This document shows positions 45,397 to 56,405 of a stretch of DNA of 64,000 nucleotides, in pieces. A program made the position numbers and the translations under genes. Location of the stretch: the NCBI RefSeq assembly GCF_015291725.1, contig NZ_CP030038.1, positions 7,305,001 through 7,369,000 on the forward strand, read 5' to 3'. The notes below the pieces were generated by a model. The model was not told the origin of the DNA. It ran no database searches and saw only the letters and a program-made list of their open reading frames with translations. Each line of letters opens with the position of its first letter. The first letter of the stretch is position 1. The stretch is from Bradyrhizobium sp. CCBAU 51765. GTDB lineage: Bacteria; Pseudomonadota; Alphaproteobacteria; Rhizobiales; Xanthobacteraceae.

Positions 45397-45684
45397 CGGG
45401 CCCAATCCTAGGCATCAATCCGCGGTGAATGTCCAGCCGAGCGCACTTGCCGCTCACGTCCTCCAACTTTGCTTCGCAGTTGACAAGCGTTCATTGTCAC
45501 CGGGCTCGGTCGGACGCCAAGAACCCAAGTGACGCGATGTATCATAGCTACGACGCAGCATGGCCATGATCGAGACCTGCTACCATGAAGTCGAGAGCTC
45601 ATCGTCTCAAAGCCGCTAAGTGCCGACCGCTGGACGGTCATTAGTCGGAAGCTTACTGGTGTCCCTTTCCTCTCGGCCAAGGCC

Positions 45685-46825
45685 TTAGCGATGGTCTGTC
45701 ATCATCCTCGCTGACAGCGTAACGATGGACATGAGCGCGCCCAATATCCCAAACGCCACGCGCAAGCCAAACATGTGTGCGACGAGCCCAATGCCGGCGG
45801 GTCCAACGAGTATACCCGCGTAGCCGGCTGTCGTGACAACCGCGATCGCAACGGCTGGCGGCATTATTTTCTGTTTGCCGGCGCGTCGACAAAGTACAGG
45901 TACAACATTAGAAATGCCCAATCCAATGAGCAGGAACCCCGCCATAGCAATTAACGCAACGGGCGCGGCCACCACAGCCAGGAATCCTGTTACGATCGGC
46001 AGAGTCCCAAGTATCAATATGGCACGGTCACCGATTCGCGCCACCACGGCATCTCCACCGAGACGCCCTGCGGCCATTGCGATTGAGAAGAGCATACAAC
46101 CAATGCCCCATGCGCTTCCGCGAGAATATCTCGTTCAACGAGAAGCAAAGCGCTCCAATCGAGCATTGAAACTTCGACGAGGAAAGTGATAGCCGCGAGC
46201 ACAGCTATTAGCAACACACTGCGATTGGGCAAAACAAACGATGGCCCCTGCTGCCCCGCCCCCGCCGCGAGCAACCCCGGCCAGGCCGATACAATCGCGA
46301 TCGTCATCAGCGCCGAACAGACCAACGTCGAAAAAAGCGGGCCAAGCTGCAGCGACAGGAGCGAGGTCACGGCGGCAGAGCCGGTGAATTCCCCAATGCT
46401 GTACTGGGCGTGGAAGCCAGACATCAATGGACGGCCCGTGACGCGCTCCAATTCAATCGCGTGAATGTTCATGGCTACATCGATCGAGCCCAGTGAAACG
46501 CCGAAAGCAAACAGCGTAGCACCGAGCCTGACAGGTGTGTTTTGGCAATTCCAAGGCACGGCAATAAGATCGCGAGTCCAAGTCCACCCCCAAGGATAAT
46601 GGGCTTGCTGCCGTACCGCGCATTCAATACGCCGGTCAAAAGCATCGCGATAACGGATCCCGTTCCGAGACAGAGCAACAGAAAACCAAGCATGCGGTCA
46701 CCGACCGCGAGCCGCTCCTTGGCGAGGGGCACCAAAGGCGTCCAGGCCGCGAGGCCGAATCCGGCCACAAAAAATGCGAGCCGGATCCCAAGCAGGCCGG
46801 CAGACCAATTAGCAGGCAGGATCAC
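45685..46825 (-). pseudogene. MFS transporter broken by two frameshifts
   Basis: A 12-helix sugar/drug-type major facilitator, in three pieces: 46825 to about 46550 (IRLAFFVAGFGLAAWTPLVPLAKE and helices 1-3), 46540 to about 46110 (LGATLFAFGVSLGSIDVAMNIHA, helices 4-7), and 46095-45685 (MLFSIAMAAGRLGGD, helices 8-12). The pieces follow in order but change frame near 46545 and near 46100. Together they would give a protein of about 380 residues like the YbjJ group. It is convergent with nolK. Either a pseudogene or sequencing errors. Confidence 0.8.
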
Positions 46826-47234
46826 GGGCGCTCCTGAGAGAACGGGGTCGCGAGCGCGACGCCCCTCATCCTGCGTGCGTCGCCTGCAGGCGGCGCTATC
46901 GACAATGATGGCCTCAAGCTGGCATTCTTTATCCCTGCAAATGCAATGCCGTCACAAAATTAGTAGACCACCTCACTAGGCAAGCGGACGGTGATCGTCG
47001 AGCCCGTGGATAGGGTGTGTCGGTTGTTCCTTCCCGGTTAAGCTGGCCATAAGAGGGTGACAGTTTTTGCTGATCTGCGACAACCGGAGGCTCAACGCTC
47101 ACTGTGGCTTTGTCGCAAAGCCTACAAACCTCGCAAAGCCAACGGGGCGTGAAGATCTCGATTTGTAAGGTAACGTGAAGCGATCGCGGGCCCCTTCGCG
47201 TACCACACTGAGCGAACCTGGATTGATTTTATCG
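46826..47234. other. Intergenic, no gene seen
   Basis: About 410 bases between the MFS pseudogene and the RND permease. A stretch near 47100-47120 (GTGGCTTTGTCGCAAAGCC) resembles the end of some insertion sequences, but no partner end or transposase is visible. Confidence 0.4.
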
Positions 47235-50200
47235 TCATTGCTTGGCCATCTGGGCATCAGCAGCGCCGGTGAGGTCGAGATCGGCAGCGATCTTCGCGCG
47301 GCCGGAGCTCGCATCGGCACGATGATCGGACGCGATCGCGACATAGACCGCCGGCAGCACGAAGAGCGTGAACAGCGTGCCCACAGACATGCCCGCGACG
47401 AGCACGAGCCCGATCGAGAAGCGACTCGCGGCGCCAGCTCCCGTTGCGGTCATCAGGGGTATGAAGCCCGTGACCATCGCCGCAGTGGTCATCAAGATCG
47501 GACGCAGTCGGACGCGCGCCGCCATCTCTATAGCCGAGCGACGGTTAAGTCTCTCTTTGAGCTGCAGCTCATTGGCGAACTCAACCATCAGGATGCCGTG
47601 CTTGGAAATTAACCCGACCAGTGTCAACAGTCCGATCTGGGTGTAGATGTTCATCGTCGCCCAGCCAAAGAATGGCGGGATCAAGGCGCCGACGATTGCC
47701 ATCGGCACGCTGATCAGGATGATGAGGGGATCGCGCAGACTTTCGAACTGCGCCGCAAGCACCAAGAATATGATTATGAGTGCAAATGCAAAGGCAATGG
47801 CCAGTTGGTTACCCTCGTGCACATATTGGCGCGCGTCGGCAAGGAAGTCGTGACTGAATCCTGCGGGCAGTTTCTTCGCCTCCGCTTCCAGGAAGTCCAC
47901 AGCCTGACCGATCGTGACGCCGGGCATCGGCACAGCCTGAAAGGTCGCGCAGTTGAGCTGATTGTAGTGGGTGAGCGCGTTCGGATCGGTTGCAGTCTCG
48001 ATGGAGACTACGGTCGAAAGCGGAAGCATCGAGCCCCCCGCAGTCTTCACATAATAGCTCCCGATTGCTTGCGGCGCCAGGCGTTCTTCGCGGGGCACCT
48101 GCGGGATCACCTCGTAAGAGCGGCCCTGCAAATTGAAGCGGTTGACGTAGTTTCCGCCGAGTAAGGTGGCGAGCGCGTTTCCGATGGTCTGCATGGTGAT
48201 GCCAAGCTCGTTGGCCTTGGATCGATCAACCTTGATTCGCACCACCGGCCGGTTGAACTCGAGGTCGGAGTCGCTCACCATGAATAGACCGCTCTTCTGC
48301 GCGGCTTCCTTCAGCTTCGACATCTGCTCGTAGACGGATTGGAAGTCAAACGTCGAATTGATCACCATCTGCACTGGTAGGCCATCCGAACCGCCTGGAA
48401 GTGGCGGCAAACTAAAGGCAAACGCGTTGATGCCTTCAATTTTGGACAGCTCGGCCTGGAGGAGCGACTTAAGCAAGATCGATGAGCGCTTGCGCTCGTC
48501 CCATGCCTTGAGCAACATGCCGGCCATGCCACTCTGCTGGCCGCCAACACCATTGAGTACAAAGCTCAAATCGGTCTCTGGAAATTTTTGGAGCGCGTGT
48601 TCGAGCTTGGTGCCGTAATAATCGAGGTAGTCGATATTGGCGTATCTCGGCGCCTTGGTTAAAGCGAATACGATACCTTGATCCTCCTCGGGTGCGAGTT
48701 CCTTGGAAGTATTCACATAAAGAAAGCCGACGAGGCCCAGCATGGTCAGCGCAAACAGGCCGGTAATCGGACGATAGTCGAGCGAGCGGTCGAGCTTTCG
48801 GCCGTACCATCGTGTCATGGTGCTGAACCCGCGGTTCACAAATGTTGCAAACCGCCCCCCCTCTGCGCGCCTCAGGAAGACCGAGCACATCATCGGCGAT
48901 AGGGTCAAAGCAATCACGCCCGACACGATCACCGCTCCTGCCAGCGTAAACGCAAACTCGCGGAACAGCGCGCCAGTGAGGCCGCCGAGAAACCCGATTG
49001 GAGCATATACCGCAGCCAAGGTAATCGTCATGGAGACAACGGGGCCGACGATCTCGTGCGCGCCCCTTATAGCAGCCTCTAGAGGCGGCGCACCTTCTTC
49101 CAAATGGCGATGAATGTTCTCCACCACAACGATCGCGTCATCGACCACGAGACCGATTGCGAGAACCATCGCAAGGAACGTCAGGAGATTGAATGAAAAC
49201 CCCAGCGCCAGCATCATGCTGCAGACACCAACAAGCGAGAGCGGAATAGTGACCACAGGAATGATGACCGACCGCAGCGACGCCAGGAAAAGGAAGATTA
49301 CCGCCACCACGATCACGACGGCTTGGATGAGCGCCTTCTCCACCTCATCGAGCGACGATTGAATGAATTTGGTGGAGTCGTAGGCCACGTTCATCTTCAG
49401 TGACGGCGGCAGGTTACGCTCCATTTCTGGAAACAGCGCCCGAACGCCTCTCGCTATGTTTAGCGGATTGCCTTGCGGGCTTGCTCGGACGCCGATAAAG
49501 ACCGCGTGCTCGCCGTTCATAGCGACGCTAGTGTCAGTGGTCTGCGCGGCAAGCTCGACTATCGCAATGTCCGCTATGCGTACAAAGCCACCGTCATTGG
49601 ATTTGACGATCATGCGCTTGAAGTCATCGACACTCCGCAGATCCGTGTTTGCCGTAACATCGGAGATAGTGAAATAGCCCTTGGTCTGGCCGGCCGCGGC
49701 CTGGAAGTTGTTAGCGGCGAGTGCAGCCGACACTTCGGCCGGCGACACGCCGTGCCCTGCCATTTTCGCGGTATCGAGCCATAGCCGCATCGCAAAGCTC
49801 TGGCCGCCCAGGATGTCTGCCGCTGCGACGCCGTCGACCGTTGACATAGCGGGCTGCACAACGCGCGAGAGGTAGTCGGAGATCGCGCTGGCCGCCAGTT
49901 CCTCGCTGGAGAAGGCGATATACATGACAGCGGTGGCCTGACCGGTCGACTTAGTGACGACCGGATCGTTCGATTCCTTCGGAATTAAGTATTTAACTGA
50001 GTTTACCTTGGAGAGCACCTCGGTGAGCGCTTCATTGGGATCAAAATTGAGCTTGATGTAGACTTGGATCGTGGAGGTACCGAGCACCGATGAGGAAATA
50101 ACGTAGTCGACGCCCTCGGCGGAAGCGACTGCCTGCTCCAGGGGAGTGGTGATGAACCCCTGGATCGTATCGGCCGAGGCCCCCGGATAGGAAGTCGTGA

Positions 50201-50339
50201 TATTGACGACCGTATTAGATAGCTTGGGATATTGCCGGATCGGCAGTACCGTGGCCGCGCGAACGCCGATCAGTAAGATCAGGCAACTAACAACGACAGA
50301 CAATACCGGACGTTTGATGAAAAGCTCGGTAAATGCCAT
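47235..50339 (-). CDS. RND-family efflux permease (HAE1 / NolG-like)
   Basis: Proton-driven inner-membrane pump of the AcrB type, 1034 residues, full length. It has the N-terminal helix (FIKRPVLSVVVSCLILLIGV), the proton-relay pair in LVVDDAIVVVENIHRHLEEG, and the later GLISKHGILMVEFANELQ with the conserved Lys. I start at MAFTELFIKRP (50339); an extension to 50381 does not fit the family. No membrane-fusion or outer-membrane partner lies next to it, so it must borrow them or be unused. Related rhizobial NolFGHI pumps lie in nodulation regions; I cannot tell from the sequence whether this one is NolG or a general drug pump. Confidence 0.9.
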   Translation of the reverse strand: MAFTELFIKRPVLSVVVSCLILLIGVRAATVLPIRQYPKLSNTVVNITTSYPGASADTIQGFITTPLEQAVASAEGVDYVISSSVLGTSTIQVYIKLNFDPNEALTEVLSKVNSVKYLIPKESNDPVVTKSTGQATAVMYIAFSSEELAASAISDYLSRVVQPAMSTVDGVAAADILGGQSFAMRLWLDTAKMAGHGVSPAEVSAALAANNFQAAAGQTKGYFTISDVTANTDLRSVDDFKRMIVKSNDGGFVRIADIAIVELAAQTTDTSVAMNGEHAVFIGVRASPQGNPLNIARGVRALFPEMERNLPPSLKMNVAYDSTKFIQSSLDEVEKALIQAVVIVVAVIFLFLASLRSVIIPVVTIPLSLVGVCSMMLALGFSFNLLTFLAMVLAIGLVVDDAIVVVENIHRHLEEGAPPLEAAIRGAHEIVGPVVSMTITLAAVYAPIGFLGGLTGALFREFAFTLAGAVIVSGVIALTLSPMMCSVFLRRAEGGRFATFVNRGFSTMTRWYGRKLDRSLDYRPITGLFALTMLGLVGFLYVNTSKELAPEEDQGIVFALTKAPRYANIDYLDYYGTKLEHALQKFPETDLSFVLNGVGGQQSGMAGMLLKAWDERKRSSILLKSLLQAELSKIEGINAFAFSLPPLPGGSDGLPVQMVINSTFDFQSVYEQMSKLKEAAQKSGLFMVSDSDLEFNRPVVRIKVDRSKANELGITMQTIGNALATLLGGNYVNRFNLQGRSYEVIPQVPREERLAPQAIGSYYVKTAGGSMLPLSTVVSIETATDPNALTHYNQLNCATFQAVPMPGVTIGQAVDFLEAEAKKLPAGFSHDFLADARQYVHEGNQLAIAFAFALIIIFLVLAAQFESLRDPLIILISVPMAIVGALIPPFFGWATMNIYTQIGLLTLVGLISKHGILMVEFANELQLKERLNRRSAIEMAARVRLRPILMTTAAMVTGFIPLMTATGAGAASRFSIGLVLVAGMSVGTLFTLFVLPAVYVAIASDHRADASSGRAKIAADLDLTGAADAQMAKQ

Positions 50340-51004
50340 CTCGACTCGCATTTCAAGAGGGGTATGCAAATTCGCCGGCAACGTACACCAGCGATGATCA
50401 TCAATGCGGCGACTGTACTAGAGACCCGAGCACAAGCGACGCGTTATTGGCTACTCTAAGAGCTCACGCGCTGGCGAGCGCGGACGCCCTGTCCTCCGCT
50501 TCCAATTTCGTCGCTCAATAAAGTGCTATTCCGCTGATCTGGTGGCTGATCGGGATCTCGATAGTGGCACCTTCTAGGAAGCTCCTGCCCTTTTTGCGTG
50601 CAACAAGATGTTCGTCTCAACACCTGATTGGAACGCGCCGACTTCTGGCAAGGCATCAGTTCAAACTTCGCACTGAACCGCAGATCGAATGATCTAGGTT
50701 CGACATCGAAAGTACAAACGATCTAACCGGCGCTCAACTCTACAAAGGTAAGTGGGTGATATAGCATCGGCTGCAAAGCACTAAACCAAGGTTTGTCGAA
50801 TTGGCCGCTGATCGCCGCCAACAAGACTTACAGGGTTGCCGGACACAACGTTCACGGCCCCACACATTCCGTGCGCACGCACTGTCGCTTGGCTGACGCG
50901 CCGAACAAATTCGTATCGGCGCTCGCCCTCTGCTACCAGCTCGATCCGCCTCTCGTAACAGTGGCTTGAGTGTTTCTTGCTCGATACACTGCGCACGGTT
51001 TGGC
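50340..51004. other. Intergenic debris, no intact gene
   Basis: About 660 bases upstream of the RND gene with only short frames. No nod box or -24/-12 promoter seen. Confidence 0.45.
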
Positions 51005-51105
51005 CACTCATTACGCTACCGGGTTGGCAACGCAAGTATTACGTTGTCGATCAGCCGCGTTGAGCCAACATAGGCGACCGCACAAAGCGCCGCGGGGCGC
51101 AGCAG
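51005..51105 (-). pseudogene. panC fragment (pantothenate synthetase C-terminus)
   Basis: The minus strand codes LLRPAALCAVAYVGSTRLID followed by NVILALPTR and a stop, which matches the C-terminal end of pantothenate synthetase. The frame meets a stop only a little upstream, and the N-terminal synthetase motifs are not visible in any frame. It is a remnant of about 33 codons. Confidence 0.65.
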
Positions 51106-51462
51106 TGGCCTCGGTTGCGATCTGTTTTACCTGTGCGACGCGGTCGTCGAACGCTCCGACTTCCGGGCACGTGGCAGCCAGGGTTTGGCTTGGCGATGCA
51201 AAATGTCTTATGCAGCGATCACGGTCCATCCAAGCCTTCTTCGCGGAACGCTTGGCCGTTTGGTGAAACTGCAGGGCGCTGCAGTCTTCGTCACGCCACC
51301 TTACGATTACGCTTGGCACTATGGCCCCTCGGCCATTCCGCGTCAGAGGCGCATTCTTATGGGTATCCATCCGATCCTCACAGGAGTACGCTAAAGATTC
51401 GGCATCTTCAGCTTCCTCGTTCAGGGATGGACAACCGACCGAAAACTCACATCTAAGTGGTC

Positions 51463-51708
51463 TCAGAGGCATCCTATTCGAAGCGGCTGCCCCTTGCGGC
51501 CCTCTAGAAGCGCGCGTATGCGCGCAGCGATCTGCCGTGCTTCGTTCGGCCGCAGGTTGGGCGTCATGCAATCGAGTATGGCTAGCATCGCCTGAACTTC
51601 GTCGATGTTAAATATTGCGGCGTCGCGATCTGATGGTCCTAGCGACTGATCGGCGGCACGGGCTTGATTGGCCGCAAGCACCGCAAGGGCTTGCGACCGC
51701 AAGGACAT
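51463..51708 (-). CDS. Small hypothetical protein
   Basis: About 81 residues from MSLRSQAL (51708); an ATG eight codons upstream is also possible. The product is protein-like: predicted helices (LAVLAANQARAADQSL, FNIDEVQAMLAILDCM, NEARQIAARIRALLEG) and no low-complexity bias. No family recognised. It stands alone in a decayed region, between a panC remnant and open ground, so its expression is uncertain. Confidence 0.5.
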   Translation of the reverse strand: MSLRSQALAVLAANQARAADQSLGPSDRDAAIFNIDEVQAMLAILDCMTPNLRPNEARQIAARIRALLEGRKGQPLRIGCL

Positions 51709-51732
51709 GATATGCCGCTCGAATATATGCAT

Positions 51733-54700
51733 TTGTTGGCCTGAGCTGCCCTGTGGGCATAGTGCCGCAAGCGCTGGTGGCCAACCCCGTCACGAAGACT
51801 GGAGTTGGCCACCTTTGCTCCCGGGAGGCTCAAATCCTCAAGGCTATCAACTTGTATCTTCTAGAAGTACCGAAGGGCACCTACCAAAATCGGTCGGTCC
51901 CATCCTCACCGGCGGCTCTCTAAGCTAGGTTTTCGCCCTTAGATAAATTGGAGACACCAGCATGCCCAGACACGTGCGCTGTGCATAAACAGGAATGAAC
52001 AGCCAAACGCGCATGAGAGACGCGAGAACGTTGACGGAGTAAATCCAGACGGAGCGCGATAGAGGCAGTCCCTTGGAAAGTTTATCCGAGACCTCGAAAG
52101 CCACGACAGGGAGTACCGGCAACGCAGTCGGCGTCGTCGTCGCTACACATGGCGGACACAATTGCACCAAGATAACCGCGGCCGCGGCTTCGCAGGCAAA
52201 CCTCCTTCCCTTCCAGGGGGTTGGTGATGATTGATCGGAAGCAGTGCGGCGCGGCTCGGCGCCGTTTGGTGGCACTGGCGCAGACGTTGTCCCTTGCCCG
52301 TCCCCATTGCTAATTGAACTTAGCACTCGGCGCTCGTCCCCCACGGGGCAGCGCTGCCCCTGCAACCCCGCTAACAGGCTCCAAGCCCAGCTAGCGGTGG
52401 CAAAATGCTAATCGGGAACTTAGCGCTCGCAACACGAGTAATATTGCCAGAACGAGACCTAGCCCGTAAGTCGGAAGCAGTGCGAACACGGCTCGGCGCC
52501 TGACGGCCTGGGGGCATCATGAGGCACGATCTCTGCCGCATCCGCGGTGCAATGAGCTTAACGGAAGCGTAACTCGGCACATGGTGGTCCTTCAGCTCAT
52601 GCGCTGTCCCTGCCACGCCCCCGTTAAACCCAACGATTGTTTATCGGGGCTGGCTTACCGAAAGCTGACAGACCTGCGCAGCAATTTACATAACGAAAAG
52701 CAGCCCATGTGGCCGCTTGCCGCCGAGAGCGATATCGACGTTTACCTCTCGGATAGTAGCCACTCGGCATGTTTGCGATCAGCGGCAGCCGCTCCGGGGC
52801 AACGCGCCGGATAGCGCGCAGCCAATCCACTGCACGTTTATGACTGAGTGACCTCACGCCCCCCGGCTCGTGCCGGCTTTTTGACCGCGCAGGACTGGCC
52901 ATTCGGATCGCGCATCAGTTGCTTTCGAACCCGAATACGCCGCGCCGCTTACCGGCGTCCGCTCCACGCTAGGTTCTCGTACCGAAGATGATTGTGTCCG
53001 TTTCGCCAAAATGCGCTACCAAGCCTTCATGAGGCCCATTAGCCTGTGAGCGTCTAAACTAGACTGAATTGGCGAGTTCGACAGAAAGCAGCGCGCATGC
53101 GACTCGGCGCCTATATCAAGGAGCTTTCCCTATCACGTGCCGCTGGCTCAGTAGTTAGCCCCCGGGGATCACAAGGTAAGGCACCCGGCTTTCCTGCGAT
53201 GCCCGTCGCCTCAGGGTACGGTGGGACTTTAGCGATAGAGCGTCCTCGGGTGACCTACCAGCATTGGTGGTCATGCACAGCAATCGAGAAACTGCTGGTC
53301 GAACTTGAAGATATGCGCGTTTACCCCGCTGATCCTGGGCAGGTTAAACTTCCCCGCTGCTCCGGTGGGTGCCCGTGGATAGCTGATTACGGTGCCTCCT
53401 CAGCATAGATTGCCCGCGGTGCTTCTCACCTCAGTTAAGCAAGTGATGGGTTCTGGGATCTGATGCTGAGGTCGATCATATCGGTCGTTCGATGCGCACC
53501 ACGGCTGCCGTGAGCAATACCACTACGTTGTAAACCGTCGAGAACAGCGCGACACTCGAGCCGTTTCGCGGTGGCGGACGTATTGAAGACGCATCAGAGC
53601 TCATCGGCACGATGAGACCCCAACCCTCAATGCAAACTGGAATAGGAACGGTCGTATCAAAGTCTCTTTGATAACGAGTTTGATACGGTCGCCGCCTTTG
53701 GCCGTCACAGAGAGGCATGTAAAGCAAAGGAGGACATCAATTGATCAGACCTTCGGGCCTCATCCTGCGGCTCGCCATTCCCGCCTCTCGTCGGTGCATC
53801 TTTCGCTCATGGGGCAAAGGGTCGTGGGCCAGCGAAAGGCATCGATTTCGTCAAAGATCGGTACCTATGGTGCGCTTTGCTGGTTCGAACGCCTGTTTCA
53901 TCGAGGAAGTTATCTGGTGGCGAAGGGCCACGAGGTAACTACGCCAAACTCGGAGGTTGTCTCTCGACGCCGGTGACGATTACGTCGAGCGCGTGGGTCT
54001 TACCGTGTGCCGTCGGTCCCTAGACCAAGGTGCCGCTCGTAAGCTGTGACTGCGGCGAACAATATAGTTCCCCACGCGCTTGGCTCATCAGTTACGGCGA
54101 GATTGTCAGGTAAGACAAGAACTTCGGATGCCACGCACGCGCCGACGCGGGAGATATCTTCCAAAAGAAGCGGCTCCAAAAACTAAATTTCCTCCCGGCC
54201 CGTTTCCACGCAATATCCAGGCTCATCGGCCTGGCCCTAGTAGTCCGCCGATCATTGCCCGAACCGCGAAGATCATTTCCGCTCGCCTGGATAGACCTGC
54301 TAGAGACATTTGAGCCATCGGGTCCAATCAGAGCGAACTGGTGGCGAAATCGATAGCTGGAACAGAGTCCGTGACGGAGCCCGGAGTTTCCACCCTGGTA
54401 TTCGCTAGATTGAGACGATATGCCCCTCGGAGCAGTATCAATTCGGCGCAAGCAAGGCCGTTCGCTCCCCTCTTTTTCATCGATTAAGCACCCGATTGCA
54501 CGACGAGCTCATAGCGGCCGTTGCACTTAGTTATCATCCGAGCAGGATGCTCGAGATGATCAGTCCCCACCACCTCTTGTCGACTGGCGCCAGCGCGGGT
54601 GCGTGCACCTCGTTGAGCCTCGCGATGGCGTAGAGGCTCGATCGTGCGGGAAGCTGATCGTAAATTTGTCTTGCAGACGAATCCAGACAAGGCGATCTTA

Positions 54701-54743
54701 CGTCTCGCGCGAGTACTTGCTCGTGTGGCCGCGAGGGAAGATC
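51733..54743. other. 3 kb of decayed island DNA before the recombinase
   Basis: No intact gene supported. Points seen: related stretches around 52220-52380 and 52400-52630, where segments such as TCGGAAGCAGTGCG and CGGCTCGGCGCC recur and the translations share GVAG, SAKF and RTASD; a 103-codon plus-strand frame at 53097-53408 without known motif; and near 53985-54035 (minus) a possible broken P-loop (GKTHAL). This looks like remains of several former genes. Confidence 0.45.
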
Positions 54744-56405
54744 ATGAAAGAGAGCTCGCCAATCGAAGAGACGACAAGGAAAAGAGCGACGATCTATGCT
54801 CGATTCTCAACCGATCTGCAGAACGAGCGGTCGATTGAGGATCAGCTTTCACTTTGTCAAAGCTATGCCGAGCGCCAAGGTTTGACTGTTGTCAGTACCC
54901 ATGAAGATCGGGCTCGTTCAGGCGGGTCCGTCATGGGCCGCGAAGGCCTTCTGCGGATGTTGGACCAGGCGCGAGAGAGATCCTTCGACGTGGTAATCGT
55001 CGAAGCGCTCGATCGCCTCTCTCGCGACATGGAAGATCTCGCTGGCATTCATAAGCGGCTGTCATTTCTCGGGATCGAGATCCGGGCGGTCCACGAGGGA
55101 GTCGTTAACACTGTGCTGGTCGGCCTTCGCGGTTTGGTCGGACAACTCTATCGTGAGGACAACGCGCACAAAGTGCGTCGCGGCCAAGCGGGGCGGGTCA
55201 AGCAAGGTTTGGCTGGCGGCGGCCTGACATACGGGTACGCCGCGGTCACTGGAAGAAGCGGCGAACGAGTGGTTGTCGAGACCGAGGCACAAGTGATCCG
55301 GCGCATATTTCAGGAATACGTGGACGGTCGTACGCCTCGGGAGATCGCGCATGATCTCAATAAGGAGGGGATATCACCTCCGCGGGGGCGAGCCTGGAAC
55401 GCCTCAACAATCAATGGCAATCAAGAGAGGGGCGCCGGCATTCTGCTGAACGAACTCTATATGGGGCGCCTTATCTGGAACAAAGTCAGGATGGTGAAAG
55501 ATCCCGACTCGGGGAAGCGCCTGTCACGACCAAATCCGAGGAGTGACTGGCAGATCGCTGAAGTGCCGCATCTTGCAATTGTCAGTCCAGAGTTGTTCAC
55601 AGCCGCCCAGCAACGCAAAGGGGAGCGCAGCCACGGCCACCCCAGCCATCAACGTCGGCCCCGTCGGATGTTATCTGGCTTACTCCGTTGCGGTTCATGC
55701 GGCTCGGGTATGGCAACGAATGGACAGGACAAATCGGGGCGCGTTCGGATTCGTTGCTCGGCGGCCACCGAAAGTGGCACGTGTCCTGACGCCAAGACGT
55801 TCTATTTAGACACGGTCGAGAGTGCAGTCCTCAGCGGGCTAAAGGCCGAATTGCGCGCGCCGAAGGTTCTTTCGGAATACGTGCACACATATCTAGAGGA
55901 GCGGAAGCGCCTCGCAGCTACATCAAACGCAAAACGGCAGCGCCTTGAGCAGCAGCTTGGGCAATTAAACCGGGAGATAGAACGACTGGTGGATGCGATC
56001 GCAAAAGGACATGGCGATCCGTCTGTTCTCGGACCGCGATCAACCGCACTGGATGTCGAACGAAAGCGGATATCCGAGGAGTTGCAGAGTGAACCCCTCG
56101 CCCCGAAGGAAATCGCGCTGCATCCGGCCATCCTCAAACGATACGAGGAGCAACTCGGTCGGCTTGAAGAAGCACTAGCAAAAGGTGCCAGTGCGGGCGA
56201 CGGAGAGGCCGCAGAAGCCATCAGAGACCTGGTCGAGACGGTCACTGTGTTCCGCGATCCAGCGCGCCCAGGTGGTGTAGCCGTCGAGATAGCAGGCCGG
56301 CTAAATGCCTTGCTCGGGGAAAACGCCTATCCCAACCAAGTCAAAGGAGTGTGGGGAAAGGTGGTAGCGGGGGAGGGACTCGAACCCCCGACCCCAGGAT
56401 TATGA
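54744..56405 (+). CDS. Large serine recombinase (island integrase)
   Basis: Site-specific DNA recombinase of the large serine family, expected to catalyse integration and excision of the island. The 553-residue protein has the N-terminal resolvase fold with catalytic Ser22 in YARFS, the active-site region EALDRLSRDMEDLAG, the recombinase domain (about 185-320), a zinc ribbon (LRCGSCGSGM ... RCSAATESGTC) and a C-terminal coiled coil (about 395-500). I start at MKESSPIEE (54744) with GAGGGAAG upstream. The last 14 codons (ending EGLEPPTPGL) and the stop are the antisense of the tRNA-Met gene, so the integrated junction supplies the C-terminus. Confidence 0.93.
   Translation: MKESSPIEETTRKRATIYARFSTDLQNERSIEDQLSLCQSYAERQGLTVVSTHEDRARSGGSVMGREGLLRMLDQARERSFDVVIVEALDRLSRDMEDLAGIHKRLSFLGIEIRAVHEGVVNTVLVGLRGLVGQLYREDNAHKVRRGQAGRVKQGLAGGGLTYGYAAVTGRSGERVVVETEAQVIRRIFQEYVDGRTPREIAHDLNKEGISPPRGRAWNASTINGNQERGAGILLNELYMGRLIWNKVRMVKDPDSGKRLSRPNPRSDWQIAEVPHLAIVSPELFTAAQQRKGERSHGHPSHQRRPRRMLSGLLRCGSCGSGMATNGQDKSGRVRIRCSAATESGTCPDAKTFYLDTVESAVLSGLKAELRAPKVLSEYVHTYLEERKRLAATSNAKRQRLEQQLGQLNREIERLVDAIAKGHGDPSVLGPRSTALDVERKRISEELQSEPLAPKEIALHPAILKRYEEQLGRLEEALAKGASAGDGEAAEAIRDLVETVTVFRDPARPGGVAVEIAGRLNALLGENAYPNQVKGVWGKVVAGEGLEPPTPGL

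Noticed and set aside
47095..47125. End of an insertion sequence (GTGGCTTTGTCGCAAAGCC)
   Set aside because: No matching second end, target duplication or transposase was found within several kb.
51011..51571. 186-codon minus-strand frame as an intact gene
   Set aside because: It is in a different frame from the panC tail, rich in unlikely residues, and shows no motif.
52640..52676. GTCAGCTTTCGGTAAGCC on the minus strand as a tts box for a type III effector
   Set aside because: About 14 of 18 positions fit, but the distal element is absent and the downstream frame is short and not effector-like.
53985..54035. P-loop ATPase remnant (GKTHAL) on the minus strand
   Set aside because: Needs a frameshift inside the motif and has no further ATPase motif; too weak to call a gene.
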